Shown here piece by piece: positions 1 to 10,512 of a stretch of 64,000 nt of DNA. The notes under the pieces were generated by a model. The model was not told where the DNA came from and made no database searches. It saw only the letters and a list, made by a program, of their open reading frames with translations. A program made the translations under genes and the position numbers. How positions within the stretch are numbered: position 1 is the stretch's first letter; each line of letters starts with the position of its first letter. The stretch is from NCBI GenBank assembly GCA_032718475.1, contig JAUCBJ010007658.1, positions 1 to 64,000 on the forward strand, in the 5' to 3' direction. Source of the stretch: Nemertoderma westbladi (lineage: Eukaryota; Xenacoelomorpha; Nemertodermatida; Nemertodermatidae).

Positions 1-974
1 TGTGAAAAACAGTTCAATTTATTTTGTAACACAATATCGCAATCGCTCTATCTTTTATTAAAGAATTAAGCAACAATGAAGGACCAATTTAAGAATAAAA
101 TTACGTAGGCCTATTACATATGGGAAAAAAACTTAGAACATATAAGCAGTGAGGTTTATAACTGGTCTTGCTTTGGCATGTCTGCATGTAACAAATAATT
201 AGTTTTACCACGGCCATTCAATTCAACCATAATTTGGCACCTTTGGACCCAACTCTTACAAAAAAATGCAGTATAATATTTCTTTACACAATACATGAAT
301 TAGTAATAAATTATTTGCAATATCCGGACACCATAATAATGATCATCATAATAATATTAAGCATAGGATAGGGAATATGAAATACAGACACAGTGTGTAT
401 AATGATAAAGTATGATGAATCGAGCTACTGTAGTACTGTAGTTTCAGATTCAGGGAGAATTCATTGTGACGTCAACATATGATGGATCAGATGACAGGTT
501 GTTGGTAGTCATAAATCGAGTATATTTTTCTTCCCGGAAGAGTTATTCTCACCAAGCTTGAAAAGAGATATGTTGGGGAAACGCAACCACTGTCCACTGT
601 AATAATCGCAGTTTGCGCAATTTATCAAAGGCATCATCATCTTATATCAACCATAACCTGATCACAATCATAGTAATGTTTAGATGTAATAAGCGCAATG
701 CATCCGCCCAGACAATGTGATGTTCTATGGGAATTCCACAGAGGATCGAGGGCATCAATGATCTAATTTATACTGAAAGTACCTGTAGGCCTAGCGAGCG
801 TAGACTACTGGACTATGCCTATAGCCATTTCAGCAATAATTATTTGCGTTTTGGATTACAATTAATTACATCCACACCATACAGACAAACATGCATACAA
901 ACAGGCATACAAACAGACAACAACCCAAACCGCAATGATAATTCTGTAATTAATTATCGTTCACATCGAATCTA
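1..974. other. Left flank, no gene recognised
   Basis: AT-rich DNA with no convincing coding region. The open frame at 727-1005 has no recognisable motif and low-complexity composition. The recognisable LINE-A protein begins only near 975-990, so this stretch is flanking DNA or older unrecognised repeat. Confidence 0.5.
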
Positions 975-3934
975 TAAATTCCAGGGTTATGATCGCAACA
1001 TTTGATGGGAATCCCAAGACAACAGTTATATGTTGCTACAGTCCAACCAATGCATCAGAGCCAGAACAAGCAGTCAAGTTTTATGAAGAACTGACTGGAT
1101 TTATTAAGGACATCCCGAAACACAATGTTAAAGTCATTGCTGGTGACCTGAATGCGCAAATTGGCCCGGAAGACATCAAGGGTTACACCTATAACACCAG
1201 TTCTAACAGAAATGGGTACTTACTTTTAGACCTAATGGAAGAATGTGAATTGATACCAACAAACAACACATTCGAAAAGAGTAAGGGTAAGCTATGGACC
1301 TTTCAATACCCTAATGGAATCAAAGCACAACTGGATTACATCCTTATAAACAAAAAGTGGAGAAATAGCATGATCAACTGCGAGGCATACAGCTCGTTCA
1401 ACCTAATTGGTTCGGCCCACAGAATTGTGACTGCAGAGATCAGACTCAGTTTGAGAGCCAGCAAACCCAGGACAAGCAAGCAAATCAACTATGACTGGGA
1501 GAAACTCAGAACTGACAATGCTGTAAAGGATGCTTATACAGTAGAAGTTCAAAACCGCTTTGAAGCACTTCAGTCAATGGATGAAGACCAATCCACCGAT
1601 TCAATATACCAGAATATAATAACAGCCCACAAGGAATCAGCTAAGAGGCATATCCCCCAGAAACCTAAACGAAAACAGTATGTGCCATGGCAAAACTCTG
1701 AGGTTACTTGTAAGAGAGAAGATCTTAAGATAGCCTACAAAGTTAAAACCGAACAACCAACAACCGAAAACATTAACAAGGTTGAGAAAGCTAAGGACGA
1801 TCTTAAATTGGCCTACAACATCAGCCAGGAAAAGTACATACAGGATAAAACTGAAGCAATATGCTTCAGTTAGATATGTGCCTTCTCCACCTGATAACTG
1901 GCGAGTTAAATTGTGTAAAGAAATTATTGATTGCTACTGTATTTCGATGAGACTACTGTACAGTACCAGATTTCTCATCTGAAGAACTAATTGAAATTTT
2001 GAAATATGTATCGTCGTTCTAGATATTTTCTAGTGTCTCAATACTTATTTGTGTTTTTCCTTGTTTTTTTTTTGTGCTACTTACATATTAGTTAATTACT
2101 TAAATTTACTTTACATTACTACAATTTAGATTTACATTACATTACTGTGCGGTACTAATATATATATATGATATATTATGTATGAATATACAACATTAAT
2201 AATTACAACTGCTCACATACAGCAACAATCAAGACTTACCTGGCAAACTGTAAATGAGGTATCTGGTCGGAAAAGTTGTGCAAAGGGGCGCCTCAAAGCC
2301 AATAGTCCTGAAGAACGTGTTGGGAAGTGGAAAAATCACTTCAGCAACTTGCTTGGGCAGCCACCAAACATCGAGGTCAGCCCTACAAGGAATATATATG
2401 ACAAGACACTACCTATAGAAACAGGGGACTTCACACCTGTCGAACTCCAAAGAAGCATTAAAAGCATGTCCAATAATAAAGCGAGTGGATTAGATGAAAT
2501 CCCAGCGGAGGTATGGAAAACCGGAGTGCTAAATAGACCATTATTGAATGTTTGCAACCGGATGTTAAAAGGGGAAAAGCCACCACCAATTTGGACTAAA
2601 GGTCAACTAAAGCCTCTCCCCAAGAAAGGAGACCTCGGCATACCAACAAACTATCGTGGGATCTGTCTGCTTGTGGTAGCTGCCAAAATATAGAATAAAA
2701 TGATTCTATATAGGATTAGGCCTCACATAGAGAAACTACTGCGTAAGAGCCAAAACGGATTTCGACCAAGTAGATCAACAATAGCTCAGATACTTGCACT
2801 ACGGAGACTGATTGAAGGAATTAAGTCAAAGAATCTCCCCGCAGTCATGACTTTTATTGTGGACTTCAAGAAGGCATTCGACTCCATCCATAGAGGTAAA
2901 ATGCTTGAAATCCTAAGAGTTTATGGAATACCAGAAGTAATTGTTGCTGGCATTGGATTGTTATATTGTGACACAGAAGCGCAGGTACTCTCACCAGATG
3001 GTGAAACTGAGTTTTTCTCAATCCTGGCTGGCGTACTGCAAGGTGACACATTAGCACCATTACTATTTGTAATTGTGCTGGATTACGCAATGAGGACGGC
3101 CACAAAGGGTGAAGATCTGGGATTCACACTTCAAGAACGCAGAAGTAGTAGATATCCGGCAACTACAGTCACAGACACCGACTTTGCGGATGACATCGCC
3201 CTGCTCTCTAATACGCTAGCAGATACACAGCTTCTACTAAATAAAGTGGAGAGGGCTGCTAAGGAGGTTGGATTGCATATACTGTAAATGCTACCAAGAC
3301 CGTATTCATGACCTTTACTGTTGATGGAAACTTGACAACCATTGATAATAATCAACTAAGGAAGGTCGATGACTTCCAGTACCTTGGATCATGGATAGAG
3401 AGTAGCAAAAAGGACATAGAAGTTAGGAAAGCAAAGGCTTGGGTAGCTCATCAAAAATGGATACCATCTGGAAATCAGATCTCTCCAGGCACCTGAAGAC
3501 TAAGTTCTTTCGAGCCACAGTGGAAAGTGTATTTTTATACGGGGGTGAGACCTGGACACTGACTAAATCACTTGAACAACGAATTGATGGTTGCTACACA
3601 AGACTACTAAGGGCAGCCCTAAACATCAGCTGGAGACAACACATGACAAACGCCGAGCTTTATGGTACAATACATACCACCTGTATCAACCACCCTCCGT
3701 GAACGCAGATTAAGATTCAGTGGGCACTGCTGGCGAAGTAAAGACGAGGTCATACCAGATCTACTTCTCTGGCAACCAACTCATGGAAAGCGTAGTCGTG
3801 GACGACCGGCCATAACATATATAGATCAACTTGAAAGGGATACTGAACTTGGGAGAAACGAAATTGCGACAACTATGGAGAATCGGGAAGCCTGGAAGGA
3901 TCTCATTTCCACTGTCCGAGTTCGCTCGACCTAG
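975..3934 (+). pseudogene. LINE-A: 5'-truncated, frameshifted APE-type LINE ORF2
   Basis: This is a decayed non-LTR retrotransposon ORF2, normally an endonuclease plus reverse transcriptase that primes on nicked chromosomal DNA. The frame 989-1873 holds the C-terminal half of the endonuclease, with CYSPTN, AGDLNAQ, LDYILIN and the SDH-like segment changed to SAHR. After an interruption, 2230-2693 holds the pre-RT region and PKKGDLGIPTNYRGI. Frame 2700-3287 holds FIVDFKKAFDS (motif A), LQGDTLAP (motif B) and TDFADDIAL (motif C). Three overlapping frames to 3934 carry the C-terminal region, including YGGETWTL, RRLRFSGHCWR and GKRSRGRP. At least four frame breaks and one stop separate the pieces, so no active protein can be made. 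It is related to, but clearly diverged from, LINE-B at 47.7-50.7 kb. The N-terminal third is absent, as expected of 5' truncation. Clade not assigned. Confidence 0.9.
1866..2220. repeat. Insert of about 350 bp interrupting LINE-A
   Basis: By comparison with LINE-B the endonuclease-RT linker should run on directly, but about 350 bp of AT-rich non-coding DNA lies between the frame ending at 1873 and the resumed frame near 2220. The left edge sits at a short perfect inverted repeat (ACTGAAGCA-ata-TGCTTCAGT, 1852-1872). The insert contains a TA-rich run at 2158-2176. No convincing target duplication was seen. Confidence 0.5.
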
Positions 3935-3974
3935 TAGTGTAGTAGTAATTATCGTTCAGATTCAGGTTTGCAGG

Positions 3975-4085
3975 CATTTCATTTATGTGCCGTATGTTTT
4001 TGTGTGTTTTTGTATGTTTTTGTGTGTTTTTGTGAGTTTTTGTGTGTTTTGTGCGTTTTTGTGTGTTTTTGTGTGTTTTGGTGTA
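3975..4085. repeat. Decamer microsatellite (TGTGTTTTTG)n
   Basis: About ten imperfect copies of a 10-base TGTGTTTTTG unit lie just 3' of the LINE-A protein region. The unit has no stop on the minus strand, which creates a spurious Thr-His-Lys-rich open frame there. This is a tandem repeat and not a gene. Confidence 0.85.
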
Positions 4086-4251
4086 AATAGACGTCCCCAA
4101 TCTCAAGACTTCGGCTGCAATATTCCCACACCCCATAAACTTATAAATGGTTCTTCGTTACTTCGTTTTAGTATCATCGGATTGCTAGACCCACTGTGTA
4201 AGAAAATAACTATTTTACTCTTTTAACTACCATCTTTATTTGGATGGATTT

Positions 4252-5156
4252 TGTTCGCGCTTTTAGACCTTTAGCAGTTTAACCTGCCAATTTTAGGTGT
4301 CTTTTTGTATATCAATTATTTTATGTACTGAAGTTACATCAGCCGAAGCCAGCCTGTGCGCGACCATTCACCCACAGTTAAGGGAGACTGGATTCGGATG
4401 CTTTGATAGTGATTGCAGTGTAGACCTACTGTATTATTCGATTGATCGTTAATATATAATATCTGACAATATATTTACTTTCGGGGAAATATTAACAGTT
4501 CCTTTAGGACGTGGCGCTTTAAGTATAAAACAGAGTTATGACTTATACTAATCACAACTGGATGGCTACTGAGTTTCGTAAAAGGCACATTCTTTAGGAG
4601 ATGCTTTATTAACCTTCACAGTACTTCACACGACTTCACACTACTGCGCACTGATCTGCCGACCGTCACTGAATTTGATCATATATAAGGAGGATCGCAA
4701 CTGACACATGTAGGGATTATGAAATAGCATTCAATTCACACAAAAACCACTATAATGTAAGTCGCAGTTGCTACCGGTAAACCTGTTCCTCTAACCTTTA
4801 GTAATCAAGAAGATTGGGGGTTTTATGATTATTCATAGGTATTCTCCAAATATATCAGCAATATACACCAACATAATACCAATTAATAACAGAATCAAAT
4901 AATGCGGTGAACAGTCAGTATGTGTTACTTATGCAGTGTTCCATGTGCAGCAATGCATGAATTGCGGTGTGATGCGGTAGTTGAATCGTGTTGCGTAGTG
5001 CCGCGATGTTTCAGTGATTCAGATATGAAGTATGATTCAGCAATGATTCAGTTAATAGTTTTACGTTATTGTAATCAAAGCCATCTGATGTTTCTGATGT
5101 TTAGGTCAAAGTCTGAAACTTCCAACACAGAAGTACAGAAGAATCCTAAGCCGGTG
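4252..5156 (-). repeat. BEL-B copy 1 3' LTR, part 1
   Basis: Outer part of the LTR, starting TGTTCGCGCTTTTAGACC. It matches the LTR at 50734-51891 over most of its length by eye. It is cut at 5156 by BEL-A, whose CGGTG duplication (5152-5156) is LTR sequence; the LTR resumes at 24054. Confidence 0.88.
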
Positions 5157-7345
5157 TGATAAACAACCGCGACCTCTATACTAACAGCAGAACTGTTGAA
5201 CAGACAAATACCCGTATACTCCTCTGCCAACCTAATAAGCTCTCGTCTAACCAATAAGACACAAAGACTGCTCTACTGTTAAGTAAAGGGGATCAGGAGC
5301 GTGATATTACTAAATTGTAAAGGTTGCTAAATACAAAACCGCTACTTACCATTAGATGGCGCTAATCTGCCGTCCGCTAATATAATTTACTAAATTTACA
5401 CGGCTCCTGCAAAATCGCTTGTTCCTTTCTCTACCGATTGCTCGATAGAGAGCTAACTGTTCAAATCTATGAGCCACGCGGGAATAACCAAAACAATAAA
5501 CCCGAGTCGGCTCCCTAAGCTTACTTAAGACGAGTGCGAGAGGCTTTGCACTCAGAGTATTCTTACGCCTAATTTTATCACTATTAAAGCACGCTATTGC
5601 CTACGTCTTTTCTAATCGCGAATACTGGGGGTTCCCTAACGTAATGTGTGAATGCGAGAATATTTAAATTATCAAAATGGTACAGTATTTGTTTCTACGT
5701 GGATAATACCGCTCTGGGTCTAAACTTGCCTGCCGCCGGCTTTAGGCCAGCAAATTACTAGCGTATTGTGCGTACTGAATAGTGCGATCTAGCTGATTGC
5801 CCGCTAATGCAAATAACCGCTCAGCGTGAATAGTTTACAGTACTCTAATTATTACCTTAGCTACTCTCCGCTATGCTGCGTACTAAGTCTTAATTTTACT
5901 AATCAATTACAGTCACAAATATGTAACAGCGTACTAATTACTAAGAGTTCCAGAATGCGTAATTCTAATTTATTACGCAACAGGTTTCGCTAGTAATAGC
6001 CTAAATTGCCGTATTACTTTGACCTAATCAGTAATTATTTGTTGTAACTAAGAAATAGAAATCAATCAAAGAGAAAAGGGCGCCTACCTAAACATTCATA
6101 ATCATAGGCACACTTCAGTAACACACCAATCAGCGTCAGCAATCACAGTTCGCAATTATGCAGTTAACTACTGTATAGCCCACAGTTGTGCGATTCACTA
6201 TTCGTACTCCACACTCTACGCTGTAATACGCGCAGGCCTCTCCCGGATACATCTAGGCTTCCTAACTAACCCGATTCCTGCCCCCCTAATACTAAATAGA
6301 GACGAAACCTGGATCATCAGCCCCCTAATTACTGTACCGGTGAATGGTCTGCATACTACAGTGTGAAATGCCCGACCGCAACGGTGACCCCCAGCCAGCG
6401 TTGCCCGCCTTTGAATCCTCCGCTCTCCCTTAGTCACCCAACCCCCCGATGTGCCCACCGCCTACTGGCACCTTAGCCCTTCATTATGCTAATAGCTACC
6501 GTAGCGGCGCATGCAAATCACAAAGTCTGACAGTCTCAGAAATCCCTTAGGATTATTGCGTAGAAAGGAATCACATAGAACCATTAACAAAAGGTAGAAA
6601 TCATAGTTCCGGTTGTAATTAGCAGTAATCGATAGGATTAATTGAGAAACACAATCAAGAATAATCGCACTAGCAAATCATTTTGAGAAATTAATCGAAA
6701 AATAGCAAATTGCAGAAATACGCTAAAATATCCGTCAAGAAGGTGAATAGGGATTGTAGGAGAATAAAGATTGTAAGGTACAGCTCTACCGGCACACCGC
6801 CAATTTATAGGTGATCCGAGTGGGGTGATGCAATAGGGTGACTCAATCGCTCTCCTATTGGCTCTCCAGTCCGCGCTAGCATTAGACCAACCTGGAAGCA
6901 GTTAGTCCAATAAGGAGGCCGGATTGTAGCCCTATTGCTCCCCAAACCTCAAATTATTACCATATATGGTAATGGATCATGTCCCTGGCTGCGGAATGGT
7001 CAGGATAGCGTCCCTATGCTAGCCCTATTGAAGCTAATAACAGCAAGCACAAAATCCAGGGTCCGACTAAACTTGCTACCCTGGAACTATCTACCTATAT
7101 CCTAATACAAAATTACGTAGGTAGGGCTACATATTATACAAAATGGATGGATTCAAATATATGGGCGTTTTGATTTCCCTATCTAAATATCACCTCGCTA
7201 TTATACCTTATCTAAAATATTATGCTGCACAACGGACTAATATTGCGTACAGTATAACGGACTAATATTGCGTACAGTATAACGGACTAATATATTATAC
7301 TGCATAATGGCTAATAATGTGGATACAGCGCCATATACAGTAACA
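5157..7345 (-). repeat. BEL-A 3' LTR (2,189 bp)
   Basis: Matches 21860-24048 base for base apart from about ten substitutions and has exactly the same length. On the minus strand it begins TGTTACTGTATATGG and ends TTGTTTATCA. Open frames inside it, such as 6216-6458, are non-coding chance frames. Near its inner end is a three-unit tandem repeat (7239-7297). Confidence 0.95.
7239..7297. repeat. Short tandem repeat inside the BEL-A LTR
   Basis: The unit AACGGACTAATATTGCGTAC plus AGTAT recurs about three times with a period near 26 bp. The same array is present in the other LTR at 23935-23999, so it predates the insertion. It lies close to the U3 start on the minus strand and could be promoter repeats. 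Confidence 0.75.
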
Positions 7346-7352
7346 CCGCTCC
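7346..7352 (-). promoter_or_regulatory. Candidate polypurine tract of BEL-A
   Basis: Reading the minus strand into the 3' LTR gives GGAGCGG followed by TGTT. The same GGAGCGG-TGT junction occurs at the 3' LTRs of both BEL-B copies. Conservation at the expected place supports it as the plus-strand primer site, although it is short. Confidence 0.6.
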
Positions 7353-7629
7353 AAGGGAAATCATATAATGTTTCCCTCCAACTGTAGAAGAGTATAAGGT
7401 GATGTATACAAAACAAAATAAATTTCTTCCAAATAATCTAAATACTTGATACTATAAATACTACTATTTACAAAATATTGCTATAGATATTGCATAATGA
7501 ATTGCATACAAATTAAATTTACAAATATTATCTCTCTCATTCAAATTAAATTTACAAAATATTGTTTCTCGTTCGTACTACATAATGATTACTACATACA
7601 AGATCAAATATAAAAAATTTTGCTAGGGC

Positions 7630-7677
7630 AAGTGAAAGGAGTAAGCCAAACCCGCAGGTTTGTCTCCCCAATCACTT
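7630..7677. repeat. BEL-A hairpin 1 (3' of acc2)
   Basis: Core CAAACCCGCAGGTTTG (7647-7662), enclosed by outer arms AAGTGA/TCACTT and GGAG/CTCC. It lies in the non-coding stretch between acc2 and the 3' LTR. Confidence 0.85.
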
Positions 7678-7818
7678 CCTTCGCCTCTCTCATAATATAA
7701 ATTCAAAACAGCTCAACTAGTGTATATGAGTCTAGTCGAATATTTCTAAATGCTACAATATACATCAGAGCGACGATGATGTATATATCTAGAGTCTGTC
7801 GCCCTGTGATACGATGCA

Positions 7819-10512
7819 TTATCGACCCGCTCCTGGGTTCTTCGGGCTCGCTACCCTCTTTCGCCCTCTTCCCAGATACACCAGTCTACCTCCTGTAGAC
7901 TCTGTTGACGGCGTCCGTGAGGCGTCACTCCCCGGAACCGGCGACGACGTTCCCTGAGCCCCGACAGATTCCCGGCTCGTGCTTCTCCCTCGGCCTCGTC
8001 CCAATTGTCGTGCTCCCGTGGTCGCTTCCGCCAACTCTTCCTTATGCAATTGCACACGCGCCTTCTCTGACGCCCCCTGCGCCTTGCGCTGCAATCGCTG
8101 TGCTTCTATAATAGAGTGATAGTGGTCGTCCTTGACTTGACGCTTGTCTTGGACCCCTCCTCCTGGTTCTTTCCGCGAGCCTTGAGCTCCAGCGGTCGTC
8201 GCTGTGGTCGCTGCGATCCTCTGTTCCTGTATCCTCTCAGCGGTCAATGACCCCCCTGGCACATGAGTCAACAAGAATTCGTTGCGGTATTGTATAGCCG
8301 CCATCCTCCAATCACCTCGCGCGCGTACCACTTTTCTAGTCTCCGAAAATACACCCTTCGTGATGCGATCGCAAATAGCAACGAAGTTCCAGGTGTACTT
8401 GTTATCCATATTCAACTGTCTGAAGTATTCTCGGACTACGATAACTCCAGTGTTCTGTGGAAGGTCTTGAGCAGTTAGGATGAGTTCCTGATATTGTGGT
8501 AGCGACTGTAGATATGGCTCGTACGCAACATGTGATGGGTCTACCGCCCAAAATCCATATCCCGCCTTGAATGGTAACCAACGCATCTGCGCTTGAATAT
8601 GGTAGTCAGCCACACTCTCCCACTTATCTAACATCTCCCAAAGTAGGTTAGCGCTATGGTTTTGGAAGGAATCATCTCGCAGCTGACATCTTGCGCTACG
8701 ATGTCCCTTTACCCCACAATATCCACATTGAGAAATGAAGACGGTGCATGTGTGAAACGAATGGTCGGTCTCATTACACCAACGACAGACCTTATGCGCC
8801 GCCTCTACTACCGCGTCGCACGACTTTAGATTGTGCCTTGTGCTGCCGCACAACTTGCACCTACGCGCTTGTGGAAACCAGGCCCTCTCGTATATGAGGT
8901 CTCCAATCGGTTTCGCACTTCCTTCTTTCCCAATGTCTAATACGATGTCGTCCTCTCCGGTCAGCGGTTGTCGATCCGGAACAAAGTAAACATCCTCGCC
9001 CTTGTCCTCTATCTCCAATATTTCCTCCCGCGTTCGTTTCGGATATGTCTTCTCCACCGGAAGATCTACTCCGAACACCTCTACTAACGTCTCCGGCCAG
9101 CCCTCCTTAACAGGTCTATCAGCCTCCGAGTGGAAGGGAGTACCAAACCCGCGGGTTTGATTCCCGAACCACTTCTCCAAAGCCTCTGGCGTCGGATACT
9201 CCATCGACGGTCGGTCTCCCAAATCTCCGATGTTCTGTCGATATACTCCTTGGAATATCGCTAATCCTCTCCTAACCATCGACGTATTCTCTAACGATTG
9301 GTTGAAGAACGGGGTTAAGAAACGCTTCATCACGTCGGATTGGATTCCCCCTTTCGAGCGAACATATTGATCTCCTCCGAATACCAATGGATGACGCTTC
9401 AAAACTCGCGCAACGATATCCGCTAATAAACAAGTCACCGTGTTCGACTCAAGCACCAAATAATATTGTAGCGACGCACGGGGTGGCGCGCAAATGTTCC
9501 AATACACTAACGCTTGCCGCTTGAAGTGGGATTTGAACTCTGCTCCCGGTGGCGTGTTGTATTCGCCATACGCCTCCTCGTACTTCTTCTGCGTCTTTAA
9601 CTTAAAGTCCCAATTATACAACAAGTGTGCTATAAAGCCCATACCAGTCTTGGCAGAGTTGGGATACTCCCTATAAATTCCAATATCCTGTGCCCATAGC
9701 AACAATAGCTTGGTGTCGACAAACGGTCTCGGCAATCTATCTTCCAGATCAGTCATGGCGTTGAAGTCACTCTCCAAATCGCTCTGGACTCCCGATTCCA
9801 CCTTGACGTAATCTTGGTTGAGAATAGCCTCTCTAACTTTCTTGGGTAGCATCCTGGCGTCGATACGCTCCGCTCCGTGCATACCTCCTCGCCTGCATAC
9901 CTCCAAAATCTGCTCCCTAGGATCCTTCCCTTTCCGATATTGTGTCGTTATGATGGGCTCCGGTCTCTCTCGATCTGCCCTCACGCGCATAAACACATGA
10001 GTCACACCATCGGCTGCACGAATTTGAATACACTTGCTGGTCAAACATTCCTGATGGGACCCTCCTTCATTGTCGTAGAACATCACCCTCCAATCCTGCA
10101 GTGATTCCTCCGTTTTCCTCCACTGACGCTGAATCTCGTCTGATGGGGTCCACATGCGCTCGATAGCCTTGTGGTCATCATATCGGGTATAAGAACCCTT
10201 CCTCCTCAGCCACGTCTGGTCTACCTCCTCGTCGTCTGGGAATGTAGCCACCGCGACCCATACCTTGATGTACTTATCCAACCATCCAAATAATTTGCTC
10301 TCCTTCCCCGGAGCTCCAATCTTATCCAATGTGTCGTAATCTGTGATCTGCATTGGGACATCACGCAAGAACTTCGCGCATAAAACTTCCCGTAGACAGT
10401 CAACGTTCCAATGATCCGCCATTCTTACCATCGGCAAGAATCGTATCGCTTCTCGCGACTCCGGATGATCTACTAATATCGCAGGTTCGGTGCCGTCGGA
10501 ATAATACACCGG
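7819..10512 (-). CDS. acc2: accessory ORF with three CCHC zinc knuckles, downstream of pol
   Basis: An open frame of about 897 codons, last in the minus-strand order, between acc1 and the 3' LTR. Three canonical C-x2-C-x4-H-x4-C knuckles stand at residues about 551-564 (CKLCGSTRHNLKSC), 575-588 (CRWCNETDHSFHTC) and 595-608 (CGYCGVKGHRSARC), the arrangement of a nucleocapsid that binds RNA. The first 540 residues and the 610-750 segment match no family I recognise. The tail beyond 770 is rich in Gln, Arg, Gly and Ser. No signal peptide or membrane segment is seen, so it is not an envelope. There is no ATG at the start: the frame opens directly after the acc1 TGA, in the same frame, so expression by readthrough, re-initiation or splicing must be assumed. 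Hairpin 2 is embedded at about residues 449-455. I infer a second RNA-binding structural protein. Confidence 0.75.
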   Translation of the reverse strand, partial: PVYYSDGTEPAILVDHPESREAIRFLPMVRMADHWNVDCLREVLCAKFLRDVPMQITDYDTLDKIGAPGKESKLFGWLDKYIKVWVAVATFPDDEEVDQTWLRRKGSYTRYDDHKAIERMWTPSDEIQRQWRKTEESLQDWRVMFYDNEGGSHQECLTSKCIQIRAADGVTHVFMRVRADRERPEPIITTQYRKGKDPREQILEVCRRGGMHGAERIDARMLPKKVREAILNQDYVKVESGVQSDLESDFNAMTDLEDRLPRPFVDTKLLLLWAQDIGIYREYPNSAKTGMGFIAHLLYNWDFKLKTQKKYEEAYGEYNTPPGAEFKSHFKRQALVYWNICAPPRASLQYYLVLESNTVTCLLADIVARVLKRHPLVFGGDQYVRSKGGIQSDVMKRFLTPFFNQSLENTSMVRRGLAIFQGVYRQNIGDLGDRPSMEYPTPEALEKWFGNQTRGFGTPFHSEADRPVKEGWPETLVEVFGVDLPVEKTYPKRTREEILEIEDKGEDVYFVPDRQPLTGEDDIVLDIGKEGSAKPIGDLIYERAWFPQARRCKLCGSTRHNLKSCDAVVEAAHKVCRWCNETDHSFHTCTVFISQCGYCGVKGHRSARCQLRDDSFQNHSANLLWEMLDKWESVADYHIQAQMRWLPFKAGYGFWAVDPSHVAYEPYLQSLPQYQELILTAQDLPQNTGVIVVREYFRQLNMDNKYTWNFVAICDRITKGVFSETRKVVRARGDWRMAAIQYRNEFLLTHVPGGSLTAERIQEQRIAATTATTAGAQGSRKEPGGGVQDKRQVKDDHYHSIIEAQRLQRKAQGASEKARVQLHKEELAEATTGARQLGRGRGRSTSRESVGAQGTSSPVPGSDASRTPSTESTGGRLVYLGRGRKRVASPKNPGAGR
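9129..9173. repeat. BEL-A hairpin 2 (inside acc2)
   Basis: Perfect core CAAACCCGCGGGTTTG (9144-9159) with outer arms AGTGG/CCACT and GGGA/TCCC. It is translated in acc2 as QTRGFG, one of three frames used by the family. Confidence 0.88.

Noticed and set aside
727-1005. Short open frame just before LINE-A
   Set aside because: No similarity to the missing LINE N-terminus as judged from LINE-B, and no other motif.
3903-4136. Thr-His-Lys-rich open frame on the minus strand
   Set aside because: Produced by the TGTGTTTTTG decamer repeat, which has no stop in that frame.
6216-6458. Open frame inside the BEL-A LTR
   Set aside because: It lies wholly in non-coding LTR sequence with no recognisable motif.
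7905-8111. Several plus-strand frames opposite acc2, pol and gag
   Set aside because: They mirror the GC-richer coding sequence on the minus strand and show no motif of their own.
7819-10512. acc2 as an envelope gene
   Set aside because: No signal peptide, hydrophobic membrane anchor, furin-like site or Cys-rich ectodomain; it has nucleic-acid-type knuckles instead.
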